Assembly (NCBI GenBank): GCA_031002005.1
Contig: CM061914.1
Coordinates: forward strand, 188,870,685-188,934,684
Direction of reading: 5' to 3'
DNA length: 64,000 nt
From: Vandiemenella viatica
Lineage: Eukaryota; Arthropoda; Insecta; Orthoptera; Morabidae
This document shows, piece by piece, positions 24,901-36,900 of the stretch. The position numbers were made by a program, and so were the translations under genes. How positions within the stretch are numbered: position 1 is the first letter of the stretch; every line of letters starts with the position of its first letter. Below the pieces are notes generated by a model. That model was given only the letters and a program-made list of their open reading frames with translations. It was not told the DNA's origin and did no database searches.

Positions 24901-27900
24901 GGATGAACCACGAACCTTGAAAATGCAGGAGCTTATAGTTTTCACTGACATTGCCGACTGAGCTGTCTTGTTCTTCTGATCACCATAGCAACACCAGTCC
25001 TCAAGGGGTCCTTGCAGACTTATTATATAACTCATTCATTTCTTTTTTTGCTCTCATTAGTCTCTCCGCTGGTTTGATGCAATCCTCCATCCCTTCCCAT
25101 CCTCTGCTAACCTCTCCATCTCCACATACCCCTTACAGCCCACGTCCTCAATTATCTGCTAAATATATTCTAATCTCTGTCTACCTCTGCAGTTCTTACC
25201 TTCGACTGTTCCCTCCACTAACAAATTAACTAATCCAGAATGTCTCCAAATATGACCTACCAGCCTGTCTCTTCTTTCTGTAAGTTTTTTCCACAAACTT
25301 CTTTACTCGCCTATCACTTCCAAAACTCGTTCATTTCGCACTTTTTCTGTCCACTTAATTTTCAGAATCATTCTGTAGCACCACATTTCAAATGCTTCAA
25401 TTTTCTTTCTTTCTGGTATTCCTAAAGTCCATGTTTTGTTACCAAACAGAGCTGTGCTCCACACATAGAGTTTTAAAAAGTTCTTTCTAATTCCTAGGTC
25501 AATGTTTGAAATTAATAGAGTTCACTTTCTCATGAAAACTCTTTATGCTACTGGTATTCTGCTTTTAACATCATTGCTGCTTCGGCCATCAGTTGTAATT
25601 TTGCTTCTCAACTAGCAGAATTCAGTTACTTCTCCTATTGCATCCGATCCTATTTTTATAATTAATCTGCTCTGATTATTATCTCTGCTACGTTTTATCA
25701 CTTTTGTCTTGCTTTGATTAATATTCTGTCCAAAATCTTCTTTATTTTGTTCATGCAATTCAGTAACTTCTCAGTATCCTCAGTATTAGATGTCTCGTGG
25801 TTTAATCATATAAGAAATATTAAGTTCACGATAAAGTCCAAATTTTAACTTGTTTTTTATTTTTCATAAGCGCATCTTCAAAGATACTGGACACATGTAA
25901 ACACAATCTCCAGTGTTTACATTCAACACTTCTTCCAAAGACAATACTGCCCATGGAGGCAGGATTATATGGAGACGAGATAACGCGAAATCCGTGAAAC
26001 CTCGTGAAAAAACTGTGCCTGCGCGGCGGACATCGTAGGAGTACCAAAACATTGGGCTGTTTGCACTGTGTCAGCTGCTGAGAATATTTCATTTTCTAAT
26101 ATTCTAAAGTTTTCTATAATGCCAAGTTGTGATGCATATGATTGCACAAACAGACGAGATAGGAAAAAACCTGGAATAGCGTTTCATAAGTAAGTCACAT
26201 TGTAATTATCGTTCTTGAAGTATCTGACAGGCAACCGCAACATTAGTGCCATTCGCTATAAATTTATTCATTGCTCTCAATAGGATCATATTATTCTCAA
26301 ATATTTGTTGGTGTAGTGTAGACAATTAGCATATGTTACTATTTTGCACCTGAAAAGCTAGCCTTATTGTAGACAAATGTTGGAAATTTAATTTAAACGG
26401 GTCATGTTTACATCGCGACACAGTGAATATGGTATTCTGCATGCATTACTCACGTTTAAGTTTACACTGAAATTGCACGATGAAATTAATCGTGATAATT
26501 TGTGCTATGCGAACTACTAAACGTGATGAAATAAACTTTGTTGACGGAAATGTAGTTCGCGATGCATTTCTTGTGTTTAGATGTGTCTACATAGTTTGGC
26601 TTTGTAGTGGCAATATTATTAATGGAAATGTTGGCAGGTTGAAATGCGGTGTATACCAGAAGAGAACAAACAATTTACTTATTATTAGCTGTTAGCTTCT
26701 GATTTTTGAATGTACTGATTTTTCTAGCAGAATTATATAGGCCACTACCAGTACAATATCTTCTAGGTAAGCTCAGAAACTATGATGTTTTATGAAGTAT
26801 TATTTTTTTTTTTAAACCTTATGCTTTTTTAAAAAATTTCAGATATGACTTGTTTCTGTTTGTAAACATGTCTACAAGTATATTTCTAGATTTTTAAATC
26901 TTCCTTGTCAATTACTGAAATAGAATGTGAAAATATAACCTATTTGAACATCAATTAAATTTAAGGACTGTAGAAATAAACAGTTTGTTATTCAAGTTAA
27001 AAAGAATTACCTGCTCATTAAGTTACGTCCGAATTCATCATCAAATATGAATATGGCGATAGTTTTTTTCAGGTCAACCTAACCACATCAATTTTAAGGT
27101 ACAATATCTCTAAGCGAGATATCAAAATTTTTTATTCTTTACTTTCAGTTTCCCTCATCGAGTTACATAAGAATTCGTCATCAAATTGCGGCGCCACGGT
27201 TATCGTTGAATCTCCTCATAACCTAACAACCTCACTTTTGAGACAGTATATCTCGCGAACTAAGCGAGATATCGAAAAATTTTATTCTTTATTTTCGATT
27301 TGTATCTTCGTGTTACATTAGAATCTATCACCAAATTTGACTTTGGGGACACGTTTCTTCTGAATTTCAACCAGAAACTCCACTCTTTTGAGACAGTATA
27401 TCTCGAGAACTAAGCACGATATCAAAAAATTTTATTCCTCATTTTTGATGTGTCTCGTCGAGTTACATAATAATCCATCATCAAATTGCGGTGCCACGGT
27501 TGTCTTATTATTCCCTTGAGGTTTTTGTGCATATTTCCGTGTTTCTCTGGTCAAGCAATATGGCGGCCTCCCCTCCCCACTTGTCTCCACCCGGTTTCAC
27601 TCCAGTATGTGGCGAAGGTCCCTTGCGTCGTCTCCATATATTCCTTCCTCCATGATACTGCCAAAACTGCTCGCTCGACACTGTCCTTGGCCGACGTAAG
27701 ATGTGTCAAAAAACTATGTCGAAAAACTGTCTCTGTAAAACTGTCTCTGAGTCTCTGACGCTCACTATAGATAAGTAGCACAGAAAGTTCTAGAACATTA
27801 CAAAGGCTTCCGACAGATATTTCTCGAACTTAACCAAACTTAAAAAATTAAAAACATATTAAAACCAATCAAAATTAATACAATTAATAAATTAATACAA

Positions 27901-30900
27901 TCATTACAAAATGCTCAGAAGTGAAAATTAAAGATACTTAAACACATAATTATCCACATAAATCATTTTAAACTGTAGTTAATCATCCTTTAAACATCGT
28001 AGCTCAACTTAATACTTGTAATTACAAACATTTAAGTAATTCTCTTGCTTAGTTCTGTCCTTAAACACATTAAATAGTATTTACATAATTTCTTTTCACA
28101 AAACAAAGTCCATTTACACCGATTTACAGTAAATTGCAGGTCAATCATACAAAATCATATTCAATCAAACTCTAGGTTGCTACTAATGCTTCATAAAACA
28201 CAATTCTATCTAAAGTCTAGGTCTGAAGGCTGTTAAATCAGGCTGTTGTACTAACAAGACAATGTCATCAGCAAATAATAGCATACTGATTTTTTCTCCT
28301 TGAACACTTATGGCACATGAGAATTTTTCGTTTACCTCATCTATTGCTTCCTCTACACACAAGTTGAATATTAACGGGGATAAACTACAACCTTGTCTCA
28401 TACCGTTTCTTACTGTTGCATATCTTTCATGATTCTCTATATTTATTATAACCACTTGATTCTTATATAGTTTTAAAGTATTCTTCTATCTCGACAATTT
28501 AGAACTGACTTATTTAAAATTTTGAACATCTTGTCCCATCTAACATTATTAAAAGCTTTTTCTAAATCAACAAACGCCATAAAAGTATCTTTGTTTTTCT
28601 TGATCCGCCCCTCAAGTATTAATCTTGAAGCCAGAATTACTTCTCTTGTACCGCGGTCTTTCCTAAACCCATACTGATCTTCACTTACTATCTCTTCCAC
28701 TACCTTTTCTCTTCTTCTGTATATTATTCTGGGCAGTAATTTTGATGCATGTGGTGTTAGACTAATGGTGCGATAATTATCACATTTGTCGGCTTGTGCT
28801 TTTTTTCGGATTTGGAGACATGATATTTTTTTATTAAAATCATTTGGAAACTCATTCACACTGCCATGCTAATGGTTTATACTACCATCTTGAAGATATG
28901 AGGCTGGATTAAACATCAAGTACCATATTTTCAACAGGATCGTAAGAGGGCAGTAACGTTTCCTTTCTCTTATTTACCGGACGCGACAAGTTGTTACTTA
29001 CCAATCACGTCAGACATACCACTCTCTTCGTCTTTCACTTCGAGATTCACCATGACAATGCCATTTTTGTCCGCCTGAAACAAAAAGTAATAGTTACGAA
29101 AACATTGTAAAGGCATGCGCGGTATGAGTTGCAATGGCTTTTTCTATTTTTCTTAACTGGGTACTCATACAGAAAAAATACACGTTGACATGTACCAAAT
29201 GACTGAAAGACAATAATTTTTATTCATTAAATTAAAATTGAAGAAGTTTATTTTGGTGCTTTCGGTTATAAAATATTTTCGGTCTTCCGTCTTCTGCAAA
29301 AGCAGAGTACCCAGTGATGCTCGGCAGGTGGATATGAAAGTTCTGACGTTGTATCCGTTTTGATATGATTGTAGTTTAAAACCATCAACTTTGATAGATT
29401 TCCCTACCAATGCAAAGTTGTTTTGGGGTGGAGAGAGTGGGAGGGGTTGGGTTTCTGAAAATTAAATTTAGACGGTATTTTTCTGTTTGTTTTAATATCT
29501 GCTTGTGGAAAAGACCATCGAATTCTGATGACATCTGTGGGTATGTATAAAGAACGTTTACAAAAATAAGGAGGAGGAAAAGGAGAGAGGGGGGTTGGTT
29601 TCTTAAAACCAACTGTAGACACTATTTTTCTGTTAGCTTTAAAGAATACGTGTGCAATGTTCGTCGATATTGCATAAAAACTGTGGGTATGTGTAAGAAA
29701 CATTGACAAAAATTAAAGGGGTGGAAAGGGAGAGAGGGGTTGCGTTTGCGCAAACGAACTGTATACAATACTTTTCTGTTTGTTTTAAAGTATACTCGTG
29801 GAAAGGACCATTGAAATCGGATAAAATGTGTTGGTACATACAAGGGGTGATGAAATGAAAAGGTACGAAACGACGTAAAAACGTAACAGTTAAATATTTG
29901 CATATTCCGCCATGGGATAACGTAGCGAGACATCTCGGGATGCGATTAGAGTCAGTGACTGGGATCGGAGCATGCGCGGGTGCCCACATGCGCAGTAGAG
30001 AGCAGAGGCTCTTATCAAAAGCGGCGTCCAAATGATGCGGCAGTCCGTATGAGGACAGGATGGCGTACAGGTGGCGGATGTGTACTGTGAGACACTCCGA
30101 CGCCTACGCTGGTCCATCGAGAACAAAAGACCGGGGCTGCTCACGGAGGGTGTGGTTCTGCTCCATGATAACGCGCGTCCACACGTCTCCAGAGTCACAC
30201 ACGTGGAACAGGCCAAGTTCAAGTGGGAGACGTTGGACCATTCGCCCTACAGTCCGGACATGTCGCCCTGCGATTTCCATGTATTTGGTCCACTGAAGAA
30301 ACACCTGAAAGGGAAGCGCTTCAACTCGGACGACGTACTCGAGGACGCTGTGAAGGACTGGGTCTCGTCACGGCCACAGGAATTCTGGGAACAAGGAATC
30401 CTGCACCTTGTTCATCAGTGGGATCGTTGTGCTCAGGCCTATGGTGTATATTTTGAATAAAGTCTTCATTTGTACCCACCGTGTCGTTTCGTACCTTTTC
30501 ATTTGATCACCCCTTGTATAAACAACGTTTATAAAAATTAAGAGGTAGGAATAGGGAAGAGGGGTAGGGTTTCTGAAAACCAAATAAAGACTATTTTTCT
30601 GTTGGTTTTATGATATACATATGCAAAAGTTCCATCGATAGTGGATAAAAAATGTGGGTATGTGTAAATAACATTGACGAAAATGAAGGGTTGAAAAGGA
30701 GAAGAGGGTTATATGTTCGCAAATCAAATGTATACAGTATTTTTCTGTTTGTTTTAAGCAATACGTGTGAAAAGTTCTGTCGATATCCGATGAAAATTGT
30801 GGGTGTGTACAAAAAAAATTGGCAAAAATTATGGGAGTGCAAAAGTGGGAGAAGGTTTAGGTTTCTGAAAACCAAATGTTGACAGTATTTCTTATTATTT

Positions 30901-33900
30901 TAAAGTATACATGGCGATAATGACTCCGTCATCGACGCGCTCTAAAGCATAAACAACAACAAACTTAATGTATACGTGTGCAAAGCGAAATCGGATAAAA
31001 AATGTGGGATCGTATAAAATTAAGGGTTGTAAATGGGGATTGCGAGTGATTTTTTTAATTTTTTTTTGGTCAGAAACCTTCGCAGGTGTGCACACAATAG
31101 CTCACCAAAGTTTCACCGTAATCTGATGAATGGTATGTGAAAGCACAGAAGACGAACATAAAAACATTAATTTTTATATATAATACTAGATGGTGTACAC
31201 GACTTCGTGTTTATAAAGGATTTTGATTCACAGCTACCGACATTTAACCACCATAGTGCCCAATAGGAGACTTGAGGCTAATAACACACACAAACATCAG
31301 TGATCTATGCAGGGTATTAATAGCTGCAAATATAGGGACACACATATCTTTGGTCGAAATATTAAAATTTAATTTAAAAAAAATTAATTTCAATTGCAAT
31401 AGAGCACACGCTCCATAACAATTAAAATTTCCCTACACACCCAACTTCCCCCTATCCTGCACCCACTTACATTTGCCCTCTACACATTTTAACTTTCAAT
31501 TCATTTAACGTTTTCGGTAAGTAATTCATCATTCCCCTTGGTAACTCATTCCAATCCCTGACACCTTTACCTAAAAAAGAAAATCTTCCCACACCCTTGT
31601 GCCTGAAATCGAGTACCAGCTTGTGTTCATGGTCATCTTTTCCCTTCCATGAACTACTTTTCATACCTACTGCAATATATTTCCATGCCTCATCGCCAGT
31701 ATACGCCCTGTAAACTCCAATGACCCTCCTCATCCTCCTCCTGTCTTGCAATGAATCCCATTCCAGCTCCTTTATCATATCTGTCGCTGATTGCATTCTG
31801 CGATAATTTTCAGAAACAAATCTAGCAGCTCTTCTTTGCACCTTCTCCAACTCCTGTATTTGATACTCAAAATGTGGGTCCCATACTAAACTACCATATT
31901 CGAGCAATGGTCTGACCAAAGTTTTGTAACCCAATTCCTTGACTTCTCTCGTGCATCCCCTCATCACTCTCTCCAACAAGTGCAGGATTTAAAATGCCCT
32001 CTTGCGACTAATTTCAACCACCATATCTCCCACAAGCCCATAGCCACCGACATGGTACACGTTGGGAATCCTGAGGTTAATACCATACACAATCACCAAA
32101 GAATTGTACTAGGTAGTTTTGGATGTAGAGTGAAATATAGGGACATAGGTGTCTATTTTTACATCAAGTCCACCGCTTTCAACCACTATTTCTACGACAC
32201 AACCACAGCTACCGACATGCTATCAGTACAGTGAACGACGGAAGACTCCTGGCTACTACCGCACATAAACGCAAATGGTCGGCACTATGTAGTTGTAGCA
32301 GGAAAGAGAAGTATAGGGACATACAAGTCTATGATCGAAATATGAAAATGCTCTACATCGACCACTCTTAATCACCATATCTCCCGCACCCCCACAGCTA
32401 TCGGCATTCGGCCAACGTTGTGCACGATAGAAAAACTCCAGACTAGAAACACACACAAACATCAGTGATCTGTGCTAGATAGTGGTGGCTGAATAGTGAA
32501 ATATAGGGACACACAAGTCTACTTTTATATACAGGGTGTACAGCAATGAAAGAATACCCTGCAACCTCAGATAGATCACACCGTGTCCCACTATACGACA
32601 AATTTTTCAAAGTCTCACGATTTTCGAGATTTTTTTTTTTTTTTGTACCATGTGACTTTGTTCAGTACGTGTTTAAAATGCACAATGGTCTCTTTAGCAG
32701 AATGAACTATTATAAAACAATCATTTCAAAAGAATTATAAAATAATTATACGATTTAAGATTTTTTATAAAGTTTTTCTTTTAACGTTTTAAGAAAAGAA
32801 ACATTTTTTAGATGTCTCAAATATCTTACAGTAATTTTTTTTAAAAAAATCAGGGTTCAAATAGCCTTAATTTGTGGAAAGGGTGCGTCCATAAATTACG
32901 TGAGGTGAAATAGGGGGGGGGAGGTGCTGCGAAATCTCATCAAATTTCGTCGAAAAGTGGAGGCTGTTACAGAATTTTGAAGAGTGAGACCTAAACAAAA
33001 GGTCTCAAAAAGTTGCGATAACGATTGGTAGGGGAAGGGGGGGGGGGGTCTAACGAACCAGATGTTACTAGCGGGGGGGGGGGGGACCATATCTCACGAA
33101 GTCTCACCAGAGAGGAGGGGGGGGGGGTCCGGAAATCCGGAAAAACACCTCACGTAATGTAATGGATGCCCCCAAATGGTATGGAACAAACTGAGCAAGG
33201 TCACATGTTTCGAAAAAATATTTAAAAAAGTCATCGAAAATGGTGAGACTTTAATTGAGGGGGTCCCGGCAAGAAATTGCCAAGCCACATTTTTGGACAA
33301 ATGAAACTAACTGTGTCATTATGTACGAAGGGTTATACTGCAGATCATGCCGTCAAGTGGTTCTGCAAAAATCTCACGAGATGGCACTGTTTTCAGGTTT
33401 CTGTTCTTGCCCGAATGTTTTATTTATCTTCCGTATCGACAAGTCAATGTCAAGCAACACAACGAATTTGATGAAGATTGCTTCTAGAAAGAAACTGAAC
33501 TTTTGTACGGAAAACAGTGATGAAGACACAGACGCTAGTTCTCACTCTCAATATTTACCACGATCTGAGGACGAATTAACATCAGAAAGTGAAATTCAGA
33601 TATGTGTTGCTTGGCATTATATTGTTCTCATAGTTCATCATGTGTATTTGCTGGTTGGACAAATTGTGGATTTCTGTTTACGATTCTGATACTTATTTAC
33701 TTGTCTTTATGAAATGATAACAGTATACATTACTTCACACAATTTAGGTTCTTTAATTTTATATTATATACATCAAAATAAGCCAAAAGTAAAATTGTTG
33801 CTTGGCATTTTCTTGAACTAAAGATTCGAAATCTATATTCATGAAAAATTTAACAAGTATTCCGAATAGTATAAACATCTGAAGTAATAGATTATTATAA

Positions 33901-36900
33901 TGAGGTGTTTACAGCAATATGCCTTCAATTTTTATACATAAATTTCCTTTTGTTAGGATGACAGTAACTCTGGTTCACAAAGAAAAATGGCATCACATGA
34001 GAGACTGCCATTCACTAGTCCTCCAAAACAACAAAGATCAAGAAAGAGTGTGCAACTCACAAAGAAGGTTCATAGGAATAAAAAAAAGAAGAAAGGAAGG
34101 TCGAGATTGCTTCAGATTTGAACAAACCAGCCCATGGGTTATGAAACTGAAAAACAGAATGAACATTGAATTTCAATAGGTATCTACAATGAAGAAAGGG
34201 AACACAAGTATCATGGCTATAAGACAGAAATACAATGGACCTGTTAAAATTAAGAAAATCAAAGTGAACGATATAATGAAGCTAATAGATTATGTACCAT
34301 CATTCTCACGACTTTATGGCAACTTGCTGCATGCCGCTGTTAGTGATGAAGACAATGGAGAAGAAGGAGTAAAAGAAGTATTTTAGGTCATTGTTAATCT
34401 ATTTTTGAAATGCAACATTGTCTGTTAAGAAAGAAACTACATAAACATTTGCTTGTAACTGCTTATAATGTTAAAAAAATACTTGTCTAACACAGGTTAC
34501 TTTTTTGTTCAACATAGTGCCAAGCAACATACCATCTTATTTTAAAATATTAATTTTTATATAATGTAGTTTAAAATATTTATATTATGTCTCATAAAAC
34601 AAATTAAAATATACCAGAGAAACATATTACATGTGTTCAACCAAAATTTAATAATTCACGTGATTTGAGGATTTGCTCAAACATTAATATGTCTTTATCT
34701 CGAAAGCATAAAAATGTGGCTTGGCACTTTCTAGCCGGGAAGCCCTCAGCTAAAATTAAATTTCGTCATATAGAAGGAAATGATGTGATATATCTGTGGT
34801 TGCAGGATTATCCTTTTATTACTGCACACCCTGTATATAAAAGATCAAAAGCAAAAAAAATTATAAATTCATTTTTCTACCTCCGCATTCGCTTCCGCAA
34901 AATATCCGCATCCGCGGACGTCAAGCAGTGATCATCCGCATCCACAAAGAACACCTCCGTTACAAACCTGATCTCGCCCGGTCCGCCATGAAAGTGAAGT
35001 CGTGGTACTCACTATGTATGGCAGGAACTCGTCCTTCATTGGCTTCCTCAGGCTGGACGTGAAGTCGTGGTACTCACTATATATGGCAGGAACTCGTCTT
35101 TGATTGGCTTCCTCAGGCTGGACGTGAAGTCGTGGTACTCACTAAATATGGCAGGAACTCGTCCTTGATTGGCTTCCTCAGGCTGGACGTGAAGTCGTGG
35201 TACTCACTAAATATGGCAGGAACTCGTCCTTGATTGGCTTCCTCAGGCTGGACGTGAAGTCGTGGTACTCACTACATATGGCAGGAACTCGTCCTTGATT
35301 GGCTTCCTCAGGCTGGACGTGAAGTCGTGGTACTCACTAAATATGGCAGGAACTCGTCCTTGATTGGCTTCCTCAGGCTGGACGTGAAGTCGTGGTACTC
35401 ACTAAATATGGCAGGAACTCGTCCTTGATTGGCTTCCTCAGGCTGGACGTGAAGTCGTGGTACCCACTAAATATGGCAGGAACTCGTCCTTGATTGGCTT
35501 CCTCAGGCTGGACGTGAAGTCGTGGTACTCACTATATATGGCAGGAACTCGTCCTTGATTGGCTTCCTCAGGCTGGACGTGAAGTCGTGGTACTCACTAA
35601 ATATGGCAGAAACTCGTCCTTGATTGGCTTCCTCAGGCTGGACGTGAAGTCGTGGTACTCACAATATATGGCAGGAACTCGTCTTTGATTGGCTTCCTCA
35701 GGCTGGACGTGAAGTCGTGATACTCACTATATATGGCAGGAACTCGTCCTTGATTGGGTTCCTGATGCTGGACGTGACGGCCACTGGCGCCAGCGACATG
35801 GAGATGGTGTCGTCGATGGTCTTGATGGAGACATCCGACAGGTAGATGAGCATACCGATGCGATTCATCTCGATCACCATGTGCTGCAGACATTGAACAC
35901 CGTACATTACAACCTGGCGCACTGCGTAATCAACAAAAACATAGATAACTAGCTGATACCCAAGACTTTTTACGCGTGGATTAAGAATTTCTTTGCCAGA
36001 ATTTAATATAGAAAGTTGTTAGTAGCGAAGGATTGGTCCCAAACAACACCAAAAAGTCATCACTATATCATTCTACCATCGAACCTGTCTCTTGAAGAGA
36101 ATCAATCTCCAACATACTTTAAAACAGAAAAACAAACGAAGATGAGGTGATGTAGGGGGCAGGGGGCGTTAACTAAGGGCAGCTATATTTCAGCTTGGTC
36201 TTTTCTTCTTTCTTCAGCATGAGCACCCGATTCTTGGGTAATTTTTGCTGCTCGTGGTCTGCTAGAGCTACAACTAGACCAGGTTACGCCCGCAAGGCAT
36301 GTCAAAAAAGAAGGAAAAATAAACTGGTGCCAGAAACATTTAAGCAGACACAAAGTATTGGACAGAGAAAATCGACATCTATACCAAATAATGTTTTTTA
36401 CCTAAACGAAATTTACTAACAAATTATACACTAACATAATGCGCGAGAAGCATAGCTTGAGCAAGTGACGTAACATTACAGACTAAAACACACATCCATC
36501 TCTCTGTCACTATTCGATAGGATCTCAAAATTTCGTGACTACAACTGTTAATCATAGCGAAAAAAATGTCCTGTGCCTCCCCTAAAGATTTTCTTGTCAA
36601 ATTCCGTCAATATCGGTATAGGCATTTAGTTGTCAAAACGTAACAAAAGACACAGATTTACTTTCGCATTTATAGTATTATTACTGCAGATCACACACAC
36701 ACTGACTGCGAATAACCCCTGAGAGATCATTATAACGTAAAAAAGTGTACATCTACAGCATTGCAAGACTACCTACGATTTGCCTCGCATTGCACCCCTG
36801 ACTTTTTTATATCTACAGTTTAACATTCAATCCGAATAACCGACGGCCCAGGCGTGATTCTTACGATCAAAAATAATTTTTAAAAAACTTAGCCTTCACG

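Larger units (their letters stand above)
25952..27654 (+). mobile_element. P-superfamily element with THAP first exon, copy 1
   Basis: The ends start CATGGAGGCAGG and close CCTTCCTCCATG, extending as ~40-bp imperfect inverted repeats with TATATGGAGACGA. They are flanked by a perfect 8-bp duplication ATACTGCC (25944-25951, 27655-27662). P elements also start CATG and duplicate 8 bp. It holds one THAP-type exon near the left end and a ~150-bp tandem repeat (26990-27500) near the right. No DDE-like domain is present, so it is a non-autonomous derivative. Confidence 0.85.
32532..34833. mobile_element. Fold-back DNA transposon with long terminal inverted repeats
   Basis: The left end CAGGGTGTACAGCAATGAAA and the right-end complement CAGGGTGTGCAGTAATAAAA continue with CCTGCAACC..AGATAGATCACA-like sequence for ~75 bp. 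They resume after an insertion with CCCGGCAAGAAATTGCCAAG, matching the complement CCCGGCTAGAAAGTGCCAAG. Both ends abut TATATA. A 650-bp secondary insertion (about 32606-33254) splits the left arm. The superfamily is not identified. Confidence 0.7.

Noticed and set aside
34986..35765. CRISPR-like regular array
   Set aside because: Units are contiguous 65-bp copies with no unique spacers, they derive from a neighbouring exon, and the genome is animal.
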